From assembly GCF_031846645.1 (NCBI RefSeq), contig NZ_JAVRHN010000001.1, positions 1 through 64,000 of the forward strand: a stretch of 64,000 nucleotides of DNA, in the 5' to 3' direction. The notes beneath the pieces are model-generated. The model searched no databases and was not told where the DNA came from. It saw only the letters and a program-made list of their open reading frames with translations. The DNA comes from Autumnicola psychrophila (GTDB taxonomy: Bacteria > Bacteroidota > Bacteroidia > Flavobacteriales > Flavobacteriaceae). The position numbers and the translations under genes are program-made. Below are positions 16,220 through 24,444 of the stretch, in pieces. The first letter of the stretch is position 1; the number at the start of each line of letters is the position of its first letter.

Positions 16220-19000
16220 TTAATCTGTCGAAATTTTAATTTGCTGGTAAGGAAGCACCGGTAAATCGAATATTATCTGTTTGGTATCCTTGTTGTATTC
16301 GCCCTTATAGGTATTTCCTGCGTCATCTACAAAAATGGGATTCTTAAGTTCCTTTTTAGAAAACATAGTAAGCTTTACCGGGACATCTGAGGAAAAGAAA
16401 AATGTATTGTCTATCTTACTAAGCGAAGCGGCTCCATTTGAATGAATTGTCTTAATTCCATAATCCCCAGAAGTAATTTCACTTCCATTCCCTAAAAACA
16501 ACGTAAAATCTCCCCCTTTTCTACTGACAATCCCGTATGTCCCTTTTAAGGACATATCTTCATATTTAAAAATATCCTCTTTCGAAATATTGGATAAAAT
16601 AAAATCTTCCCTATCTGAAACACTTGTTACATGAATCCCAACTTTTTCAGCTTCTCCGAAATAATCAACTTTTTTAATACCGCTAGTGTTATTTTCTGCA
16701 GGTTCATAAATTACCACAAATGGTTGCGTCCAGGCTTGCCCATTCTGTCTGATTACCAGGGTTGGAACAGGCAGATCATTATATTTTTCAGGAATTGGTC
16801 CATGACGGAATGCGGTACTTTTAGGACCTTTTGCAGAAAATATTTCTCGATTGGAATCACCTTTGGCCCAGAAGTTCATATTGACAATCCTGTCCTCCAG
16901 ATCAAAAGTAAATTTACCCTTAAGGTCATTAACAGTTTGAACTGAATTCTTATCCCACATGTAATCATAAGCCATAAGATCACCATCTCCAAATGCCATT
17001 TTGGAAGTTGGCTGCATATTCAGTTCCCCTCCGTCTGCCGTTTGAATTTCTATTGATTGCCCCAAATTATGGTAGAAATATTCATGTTTTATATCATTAC
17101 CATTATTCTGTTTGGACCTGAATACATCGATATAATATCCACCATTTTCCGTTTCAATTATTCCCATAAGCCTACGTTGGTCGCTACTGGTCTCCGGTTC
17201 CAGAAAACTGACATCAGAGAAGGTGTACCCAGGCAAAATCCCCTGCTGCTCACCACTATCAGGATAATTCGAATTTAACCGGAATGGGTGGTTGCTTTTC
17301 ATCTCCGGATACTTTGACCTTCCATTTACAATTACCGTATTATGTGCAGGGAATTGTGTGTAATACTCCGCATACTCTATGGAAAAATAACTGCTGCCGT
17401 GGCCCATTTCGGGAGCCAGGGGCATTCCCTTGCCATACAATTCCATGGCAATTCCATTGGAATGCATATGGTTCCCCAAAGAACCAATCTGGCTAATCAT
17501 CAAGCTATTCCTACCTTCTCCACTTCTTTGTACCAGCCAGCTTGTATTTTGGGCATAGAAAAGCGGTGAAATGAAGTCATTCATTTTGCCAGCCCTAATT
17601 GTATCAGACACCTTCAATGGATCTTCCGCAAAAAGATCCTGAATATTTCTTCCCACAAATTCCCCGGAATAAACTTCTTTATCAAAAAATGTTTTGAGCA
17701 TTTTTGTGAAGTAGATCTCCTCTTCCGGCTTATCGAATTTTCGAGCGTTTTCGATCATATACAGAGTTGGATCGGGATCAATTTTACTATAATGTCCATC
17801 ACCAAAACCAACTTTAAATCCGTTAGGAAAAAGATATTGAACCGAGTTTTTGACTGCCTTTTTTAGAACCGGCACTTCTTCAATGAAATCAATATCAAAA
17901 TTATGATCAAAGAATTCTGCAAAATGTATAAAATCATTGAGCACTGTGAGTGAATAACCCGGACTTTCATTCCATATCCCGGTTTCAGGATCATAACCAT
18001 GTTCTACCAGTTTGGTCATAGACCATTGGCGAACACTGGTCTGATTCATAATCTGGTCCAGGTAATATTGCGCTCCTTTACCATCATCATATTCTGAATC
18101 ATTTTCAAGCACTAGCGCTATCCTAGACACATGGCCAGCCTGAAATAAATTCCAGTTATTGAAACTTACTCCATTTTTAATGATCTGATCTGCCCATTTT
18201 TTCAAGGCATCACTATAAAGCTTTAAGTTTTCAGGGTGATTTTGTTTTACATAACCATATAAAAAATCATAAGCTTCCGTCACCTCAGCTACGTGATGTT
18301 CCTGAATCACTTCAAAAGAAGTAAGGCCTACCAGGGTTTGGTGGTGTCCATGGCTTAGATCTATAGGTTCATTCCTGTAATAAAGGCCTTTCAGATAAGT
18401 GTCCAGTACCCCATAAGCAAGTCTTGCATACTTCTCTTCTTGCGTAAACCAGTACATAAATGCTGCGTCACGGGAAATTTTTAGAATATCACGATTTATG
18501 GACTCCAGGTTTCGCGAGGTTGAAACAATAGAAGTCCATTCCATTTCACCGGTTTCCTTATTGATATAATATAAGCCTTTGGGATCGTCCATATAAGGCT
18601 TTATATCTTCTAAAGGAGGTCTGCTATAATTTGTAGTATGGTCCCTGGTTCCTGGGAATTTTACCGTTGGTACCGGCGCTTCCCCTTCCGCATGGTCAAA
18701 AACCCCTCCTCTAATGTATACATCTGTAGCTTTGGAGTTCCAGTACATTTGCAACCTTGAGTATAACCAGTCCGGCTCCTCTTCCGTGTATTTCAGGTAC
18801 TTTGCTAATTTATCCTTTGTTCCTTCAACTATTTGCCTGGCGCAATCTTCATTTTTTATTAAGTGATGTAGCTCTTCCCTGCTCATTTCATTTCCATAGG
18901 CCCTGGGATGGTGATCTCCTATGTTTTCAGGAACAGGCAGTTGCGCCATTAATATTGATGGCATAAAAAGGATTGATATAATTTGGAAAACTTTTCGCAT
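16220..19000 (-). CDS. Heparinase II/III-type polysaccharide lyase
   Basis: A 926-aa secreted protein (signal peptide ends near residue 19, SILMAQ). Residues about 30-450 form an alpha-helical toroid-like domain typical of uronate lyases (NNWNLFQAGHVSRIAL near 282; GYDPETGIWNESPGYSLTVLNDF near 340). Residues about 480-900 are the heparinase II/III-like beta-sandwich, with GSLGNHMHSNGIAMELYGKGMPLAPE near 512 and AHNTVIVNGRSKYP near 553. The reaction is beta-elimination at a uronic acid, leaving the unsaturated end that GH88 removes. The PL family number cannot be fixed from sequence reading. Low-identity relatives act on alginate, heparin/heparan and other glycuronans. Confidence 0.78.
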   Translation of the reverse strand: MRKVFQIISILFMPSILMAQLPVPENIGDHHPRAYGNEMSREELHHLIKNEDCARQIVEGTKDKLAKYLKYTEEEPDWLYSRLQMYWNSKATDVYIRGGVFDHAEGEAPVPTVKFPGTRDHTTNYSRPPLEDIKPYMDDPKGLYYINKETGEMEWTSIVSTSRNLESINRDILKISRDAAFMYWFTQEEKYARLAYGVLDTYLKGLYYRNEPIDLSHGHHQTLVGLTSFEVIQEHHVAEVTEAYDFLYGYVKQNHPENLKLYSDALKKWADQIIKNGVSFNNWNLFQAGHVSRIALVLENDSEYDDGKGAQYYLDQIMNQTSVRQWSMTKLVEHGYDPETGIWNESPGYSLTVLNDFIHFAEFFDHNFDIDFIEEVPVLKKAVKNSVQYLFPNGFKVGFGDGHYSKIDPDPTLYMIENARKFDKPEEEIYFTKMLKTFFDKEVYSGEFVGRNIQDLFAEDPLKVSDTIRAGKMNDFISPLFYAQNTSWLVQRSGEGRNSLMISQIGSLGNHMHSNGIAMELYGKGMPLAPEMGHGSSYFSIEYAEYYTQFPAHNTVIVNGRSKYPEMKSNHPFRLNSNYPDSGEQQGILPGYTFSDVSFLEPETSSDQRRLMGIIETENGGYYIDVFRSKQNNGNDIKHEYFYHNLGQSIEIQTADGGELNMQPTSKMAFGDGDLMAYDYMWDKNSVQTVNDLKGKFTFDLEDRIVNMNFWAKGDSNREIFSAKGPKSTAFRHGPIPEKYNDLPVPTLVIRQNGQAWTQPFVVIYEPAENNTSGIKKVDYFGEAEKVGIHVTSVSDREDFILSNISKEDIFKYEDMSLKGTYGIVSRKGGDFTLFLGNGSEITSGDYGIKTIHSNGAASLSKIDNTFFFSSDVPVKLTMFSKKELKNPIFVDDAGNTYKGEYNKDTKQIIFDLPVLPYQQIKISTD

Positions 19001-19211
19001 TATTTTTCTTTTACCAAGATTGCTGCTCCACTGGAAGCCGTTAGACTAAGTTCTTATTCTGAGCCTTTTTAAATAAGAAATTTTATTCAAATAACGTTAC
19101 ATTGAAGTGACAAGCTTATTCTTTTTATCTTTTGAAGAAGTATACCTCGTACGTAACATAACTTAGCATAACAGCTTCGGCTAGAATTACGTACAAGTTA
19201 TTTTCCAATTC
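19001..19211. other. Gap between lyase gene and GH97 remnant
   Basis: About 210 bp without a convincing gene. It contains an imperfect inverted repeat, with arms of about 11 bp at about 19147-19157 and 19185-19195 (CTCGTACGTAA against TTACGTACAAG), that could form a hairpin. No long T run follows, so I do not call it a terminator. The gap adjoins a truncated gene, so it may mark a deletion endpoint. Confidence 0.4.
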
Positions 19212-19538
19212 TTAGGTAAGTGGTAGAGCACTTGGCGAACCCCATCCATCCCAATCTCTTTTTTCATACATCCACCCCCATTTAGGTTTATCTTTAATGG
19301 CAAGAGCCCATTCAGACTGATGATTATCTAATTTGATATCAAAGCCAGATTTACTTATAACCTCCTTATTTTTATAGTCAATCGTGTAAAATATTTCACT
19401 TAATATCGAATCTAAAGTGACCTCAAAAAAAATATTTTTATCAGGAGAGCGAAGAGTAAAATTATCATTTTGAGCTTCTACATTGGCACAAATGATTAAT
19501 GAGAAAATCAGTAATAACTTATTATATTTATTTCGCAT
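19212..19538 (-). pseudogene. Truncated GH97-like N-terminal remnant
   Basis: A 108-codon frame with an intact signal peptide (to about residue 22, ANVEAQ) followed by the opening of a GH97 N-terminal domain: LRSPDKNIFFEVTLD, then YTIDYKNKEVISKSGFDIKL. This parallels the start of the full GH97 gene at 8211-10217. After about residue 80 the similarity is lost: the frame ends in RDWDGWGSPSALPLT and a stop, with no catalytic barrel downstream in any frame. The likely story is that a second GH97 gene lost about 85% of its length by deletion and fused to unrelated sequence. Alternatively it could be a small secreted protein that kept only the sugar-binding sandwich. Confidence 0.55.
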
Positions 19539-19701
19539 TAATATTTAAAATTAAAATTTTTATAAAAAAGGGAAATCAGATTGCATTGGACTTAAGTTGA
19601 GGCACTTAAAATAATTCAATACCTTTGTATATTCTTATCTGGATTTTAAATGGAAAGCCAGAATATGACTAATTCTTTCTGGCCTTCCTTTTAAAATTTC
19701 A

Positions 19702-20979
19702 TTATTCCAAAGTGTACATAAGTGTTCCGAATCCAAGTGAATCAAAACCTCCACTATTGGGTCCATAATCTCCACCGCCACCTTCTGTTCCATAAAAGTC
19801 GATTGCCTCTTTAATATAGTCCACATCTACTCCTTTTACTTTAGCGTAATGATAGTAGATGACAGACCAGATTGGACGTTCTCCTCCTCTTCCCTCACTA
19901 CTAATCTCGGTATGATTAACATCATCACAATTATTATAGGGTTCGAAGGGTACATCTTGTTGAAGCACATTATACTTAGCTGTATATTCCGCACCCTTTA
20001 AAATACGATTATCCTGATAGCCAAATAAATCCACTCCCTGGTTATATGCCATTTGAGAAATTTCACCCATATAACCCACACATAATAAGCTGTGTCCCTG
20101 ATCTCTACCACTTTCCTGCAATTGACCCAGATCTTCCTCTTCATGCACATAATAAACAGCTTTATTAAGATTTCCATTTCCGGCGCCGGTTTTTAAGTAA
20201 TCTATGGCGAAATCAAATAATTCCTGGTCATCGGTTAATACTCCAATTGCTAATACTGAGGCAAGATTGACCAAATCCCAGTTTGCCCAATAATGACTTA
20301 TACAAGTATCCCAATGAGTATCCAAAAATGCTTTATTTACTGAATAAAAAACTTCTTTCATCCATGTTTGGTAGGTTTTGAAATCTTCATCCTCCCAACC
20401 TTCGTAATCCCTTACTATTTCCGCGGCATTCGCAAATTGGTACCCATAGATTCCTGCTCCAAGTGCACGATTGGAATCACCCACCACCTCCTCGCAGGTT
20501 GCGGCCCAAGCATTTAGTATTTCCACAGCTTTATCAGCATACGCATCATCTCCACTTACTTTCCATCTTAAGCCAAGTTGATATGCGGCGGCGGCATCGT
20601 TCATAGCCCTATTATAATTGTCTGCCTCTGGAACTTCCCTTGAATTTCCTCCCCTTATTAATCTTTCGGTAGGATTTGGTGTATATGATAATTGTGAATG
20701 GGAATTAGCGGTCAACTTATTCCATCCTGATATCCAAGGTTCAGCCCCGGCTTCTACTTTTTCTTTAACTCTGGCAAAGTCTTCCTCAGTGTGTAATAAT
20801 CCCGGATGTTCAAAGTTGGATTGTTCATCTGGATCGGGTTCAGGCTCCGGATCAGGATCTGTTTGCTCTTCCTGGCCAACAGGAGGAATATCTCTTATGA
20901 GTTTGATATTGTCATCTGCTGTACATGCTGAAGTGCATATGAAGCAAAAAATCATTAAAAAATTAAAAAATCGTATCAT
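19702..20979 (-). CDS. Alginate-lyase-superfamily polysaccharide lyase (PL5/PL38-like), lipoprotein
   Basis: A 425-aa lipoprotein. I start it at 20979 because that ATG gives a normal signal peptide and lipobox (FICTSAC); the longer frame would overlap the upstream gene. An Asp/Glu/Pro-rich linker (residues about 40-55) tethers an alpha-helical toroid of the Alginate_lyase (PF05426) type. Supporting segments are HYWANWDLVNLASVLAIGVL, ESGRDQGHSLLCVGYMGEI and the C-terminal GTEGGGGDYGPNSGG. Family relatives include alginate lyases (PL5) and a glucuronan-type lyase family (PL38), so the backbone probably holds beta-linked uronic acid. It is probably surface-exposed, as it directly follows the SusCD and SGBP genes. 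Confidence 0.75.
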   Translation of the reverse strand: MIRFFNFLMIFCFICTSACTADDNIKLIRDIPPVGQEEQTDPDPEPEPDPDEQSNFEHPGLLHTEEDFARVKEKVEAGAEPWISGWNKLTANSHSQLSYTPNPTERLIRGGNSREVPEADNYNRAMNDAAAAYQLGLRWKVSGDDAYADKAVEILNAWAATCEEVVGDSNRALGAGIYGYQFANAAEIVRDYEGWEDEDFKTYQTWMKEVFYSVNKAFLDTHWDTCISHYWANWDLVNLASVLAIGVLTDDQELFDFAIDYLKTGAGNGNLNKAVYYVHEEEDLGQLQESGRDQGHSLLCVGYMGEISQMAYNQGVDLFGYQDNRILKGAEYTAKYNVLQQDVPFEPYNNCDDVNHTEISSEGRGGERPIWSVIYYHYAKVKGVDVDYIKEAIDFYGTEGGGGDYGPNSGGFDSLGFGTLMYTLE

Positions 20980-21034
20980 TATAGTTTGTTTTGATAAAGG
21001 GAACCCAGACGGACAATCAGGATTCCCAATTATG

Positions 21035-22648
21035 TTAATCCAAGAAATCATCTAATTCCTCCACACTGGAGAAGGTCCTTATCCAATCAATTTCATATCC
21101 TGTTTCCTCGGCAGAAGTGATATCGGCAATTTTCAGTTGGAATGACGCTAACTCCTGCGCTTCTGTAAATCCGCCTTCAACAGCGAGGTCGTAATAAATT
21201 ACATTTTGACCCACAAAATCTGTTAAATATGCATTGTTCACAGCTCCCATAAATCTATCGAGTTTTATATTACCTGTTCCAGGTTCAGGCGCTCCCGTAC
21301 CTGTAAAAGACATTTTAATTGCCAGGATCGGGAAGTCCGGGGAATATCTCCATATACCGGTAGGTTCACCTAATGGAAAAGTTCCTCCTTCCACGTACTT
21401 CAAATCAGCTCTGCGCTTATTAGTCCCCTCGAATTGAGAAGCATCAAATGAGACTTTCAATTTACCGTCTTCTATTACGTTTGTAGCGTTTTGCAATCCT
21501 ACCCAATAATTTTCGGGATTTGGATCATCAAATTCATAGATGAGTTTTCCAGGTGGTAATTCTGCATAATTTTCAAGTGCTTCAAGGCTTTCAAAAGACT
21601 TTACCCATTCTACGGAATAGCCTTCTTCATCTGTTGTAATATCTGCTATTTTAAACTGAAGTGTAGTGAAATCTGTTACCTCATTTAATGGCAAATTATT
21701 ATCTGAACCAAAGGTGTTTCTAAGGTCATAATAATAAATATCCCCCTGAATCACACCTTCCCAATTATTTGATCCACCTTTATAAGATCCAAAATTGGTA
21801 TCTAAAATAAAGTTTCCGGATGAAGGCTTATTTATCCTAATTGCTAAAATAGGGAATGATCCCACCTGAATAGATGCGCCTTCTTCCAGTTTCAAATCAG
21901 CACGTCTTTTACTTCCTGCCCCAAATTGAGAGTCATCGAATTGCACATTAAAAGAACCACCTGATACTTCATAACTGGAATTATGAGTTGCTACCCAACC
22001 TTCTGCATTGCCATCTTGCTCAAATTCATAATCTAAGCCAATAAGAGGATAAGAGAAAGCTTGTGAACTCAAGGATTGTGTACCGATATTTACGTTTATT
22101 GGACCACTCATTCCTCCTTCCGGTACAATCACCTGAATCTCTGTATTAGTTCTCGAAACTACCTGCCCTTCTATATTTCCTCCAAAAAATACACTAACTG
22201 ATTCATTTTCCAATTCGAAATTTTCACCGTAAATAGTCACAGTTTCTCCTGGTACTGCAGTGGACGGTGCGATTCTATCTATTTTTGCTGAAGGCATTAA
22301 GGTGAATTCAGTCGAGGTAGAATCGGTATTTGTCCAAACCTTAATTCTTATAACACCACTGGAAGCCCCAACCGGAACTTTTGTTATGATTTCAGTATCT
22401 TCAACACTTACTACTTCTCCTTCTGCTTCACCAAAGAACACAGTCACAGCGTCGGGATAGTAGCCAAAATCAGCACCGGAAATTGATATTTCTTCACTTA
22501 TTCGTGCTTGGGTTGGTGAAAAACTTTCAACCTTAGGAGCTGGATAAGTATACTGCGTAAGTTCTTCGTTCTCACATGCCCCCAGTATTATTAATAATAC
22601 TATAGACACAGGTAAAAAATCTTTGATTCGAAATTTATATGTTTTCAT
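21035..22648 (-). CDS. IPT/TIG surface glycan-binding lipoprotein with two tandem binding-like modules
   Basis: A 537-aa lipoprotein (lipobox LIILGAC near residue 25) in the SusE/SGBP position. Two IPT/TIG immunoglobulin-like domains occupy about 35-115 and 118-200. They are followed by two homologous modules at about 205-365 and 370-537. Each module carries the same landmarks: a W after the entry strand, F(D/E)xSQF, KRRADLK, FPILAI(R/K), YYYDL or IYYDL, LQFKIADIT or FQLKIADIT, and WVKSF or WIRTF. The IPT domains probably act as spacers holding the paired modules away from the membrane. Twin modules suggest avidity for a repeating glycan; no binding residues can be named. Confidence 0.78.
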   Translation of the reverse strand: MKTYKFRIKDFLPVSIVLLIILGACENEELTQYTYPAPKVESFSPTQARISEEISISGADFGYYPDAVTVFFGEAEGEVVSVEDTEIITKVPVGASSGVIRIKVWTNTDSTSTEFTLMPSAKIDRIAPSTAVPGETVTIYGENFELENESVSVFFGGNIEGQVVSRTNTEIQVIVPEGGMSGPINVNIGTQSLSSQAFSYPLIGLDYEFEQDGNAEGWVATHNSSYEVSGGSFNVQFDDSQFGAGSKRRADLKLEEGASIQVGSFPILAIRINKPSSGNFILDTNFGSYKGGSNNWEGVIQGDIYYYDLRNTFGSDNNLPLNEVTDFTTLQFKIADITTDEEGYSVEWVKSFESLEALENYAELPPGKLIYEFDDPNPENYWVGLQNATNVIEDGKLKVSFDASQFEGTNKRRADLKYVEGGTFPLGEPTGIWRYSPDFPILAIKMSFTGTGAPEPGTGNIKLDRFMGAVNNAYLTDFVGQNVIYYDLAVEGGFTEAQELASFQLKIADITSAEETGYEIDWIRTFSSVEELDDFLD

Positions 22649-22660
22649 GTTAGCTATATT

Positions 22661-24421
22661 TTAGTATCCTGGATTTTGTACCAATTCCGGGTTTAGATTA
22701 ATCTGGACAGCCGGTAATGGATAAAGGTAATTTGCAATAGTAAAGTTCCTGTTTGAAGAAGGATCAATTAGAACTGCATCCCGAATACCTTCTGCTGTTT
22801 CTACAGGAATTTCTCCATAGATGTACTCACTAGGATCATACAAAGCAGGATTACTTTCATAAATAGTTCCCTCTATCACAGTACCAACTATAGGGTCGTT
22901 TAGTTCTTCTTCAGCAATTCCCCATCTTTTCAGATCATTGTAACGATTATTTTCTCCAAATAATTCAATAGCCCTTTCTCTTCTAATCTCCTCAAGCATA
23001 TCAAGGTTGTTCTCCGAGACCAGTGCATTCGTAAGGTTTGCTATACCGGCCCTATTTCGTAAACGATTGATCGACATATTTAGGTCTTCATCAGAGATAT
23101 TACCATCTCTTTCATACAGGGCTTCCGCAAGAATTAAATAAACCTCTGCAAGACGTAGTTGAGGATAATTCATTGACTCCTCGTTAGCCGCTCTGTAAAC
23201 CCCGTAATTATATGACCTAAATTTTCTGCCAAATATTCCCATAGGTGAACTAGTGCCACTGGAACCAGGTAAAACTACTGTGCCATCTTCCGGGATTCCA
23301 GCTCCAAAATAAGCCTCCATTCTATAATCACGATTTTCAAATTCATCTGAAGTTTCAAAATATCCCTGGAATAAAGGTGATTTTTCAATAGGTAAGCCAT
23401 CTTGAGCCAAAAATAAATCCATCATTTTGCGGTTTGGTGCCAATCTATCGTAAACCGTATGGCTTACATTTGTACCTCCTTGTCTTAATGTAAAATCGTA
23501 GACACTTTGAATTATAAATTCACGGTTTGTTGATTTATCAAGGCCAGCTGGATTAGAACCTGCATCCTCAAGATTAAACAGGAACCAACTAGTAAGGTTA
23601 TCCAATTCGTCATTATAATTCCAAAGTTCGTAGGCCCCACTTTGGATTACCGCTCGACTGAGATCAATGGCTTCGGATAGGTAATTATTAACATTATTAC
23701 CTTCTGGACCTTCTGATCCTTCAAAATCTGTAGCTGTTCCTACATACTTCTCCCAGGTTGCTTCATATAATAACACTTTAGCCTCGAATGCCTGCGCTGC
23801 CTGCTTACTGATCTTTCCTTTATCATTCGACCCAATATTTTGTTCATTCGGAAGTCCGGTTATAGCTACATCAAGATCTTCAAGGATTTGTGCGACAACA
23901 TCATATCTACTATCCCTTGCACCGTACAATTCCGGAGAATCCAAATCAAGCACTTCAGTTACAATTGGTACTCCACCAAAGCGTTGCAACAACACAAAAT
24001 GGTTCCAGGCTCTGAAAAAGTGTGCCTCTGAGACATATCTTTGAATTTCAGCCTGATCACCTTCATACTCCTCTGCTTTTTCAATAATTATATTGTTATC
24101 TCTTATATAAGAATAAGTGGAGGACCAATATGGATCATTATTACTTACAGTAACAGATCCCCTACCCTCTGGTTGTGGCAATGCTGTAAGATCGGATCCA
24201 AAATCCATAAAATTAAAAATGTTACTTTCATTTGTAGGTCTCCAGCTAATCAACTGGATATAGAAATTGTTTGTCGCAGCATCAAAATGTTCCGGCTCTG
24301 AAAAATAAGCCGACTCGGTCACAGTATCCAGTGGCTCCAAATCCAAAAAATCTTCAGAACAACCAATTATACTGAATACCAGAATAATAATTGGTAAATT
24401 TTTTATTCTCTTCATAATCAT
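22661..24421 (-). CDS. susD: SusD/RagB outer-membrane glycan-binding lipoprotein
   Basis: A 586-aa SusD-family lipoprotein (lipobox FSIIGC near residue 21). It caps the SusC transporter at the cell surface and binds the oligosaccharide. Family marks are FLDLEPLDTVTESAYFSEPEHF near the N-terminus, the TPR-like helices with RAWNHFVLLQRFGGVPIV near 137, and the C-terminal LRLAEVYLILAEALYERDG near 420 followed by RRERAIELFGENNRYNDLKRWG near 482. A second in-frame ATG six bases downstream (24415) gives MKRIKN and is an equally likely start. It lies 23 bp after susC and 12 bp before the SGBP gene. Confidence 0.94.
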   Translation of the reverse strand: MIMKRIKNLPIIILVFSIIGCSEDFLDLEPLDTVTESAYFSEPEHFDAATNNFYIQLISWRPTNESNIFNFMDFGSDLTALPQPEGRGSVTVSNNDPYWSSTYSYIRDNNIIIEKAEEYEGDQAEIQRYVSEAHFFRAWNHFVLLQRFGGVPIVTEVLDLDSPELYGARDSRYDVVAQILEDLDVAITGLPNEQNIGSNDKGKISKQAAQAFEAKVLLYEATWEKYVGTATDFEGSEGPEGNNVNNYLSEAIDLSRAVIQSGAYELWNYNDELDNLTSWFLFNLEDAGSNPAGLDKSTNREFIIQSVYDFTLRQGGTNVSHTVYDRLAPNRKMMDLFLAQDGLPIEKSPLFQGYFETSDEFENRDYRMEAYFGAGIPEDGTVVLPGSSGTSSPMGIFGRKFRSYNYGVYRAANEESMNYPQLRLAEVYLILAEALYERDGNISDEDLNMSINRLRNRAGIANLTNALVSENNLDMLEEIRRERAIELFGENNRYNDLKRWGIAEEELNDPIVGTVIEGTIYESNPALYDPSEYIYGEIPVETAEGIRDAVLIDPSSNRNFTIANYLYPLPAVQINLNPELVQNPGY

Positions 24422-24444
24422 ATCATTAAATGATTTAATTTTTA

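Noticed and set aside
19210..19235. GTGGTAGAGCACTTGG on the plus strand resembles a tRNA D arm
   Set aside because: No anticodon stem, T arm or matching acceptor strand can be built around it, and it lies within the GH97 remnant frame.
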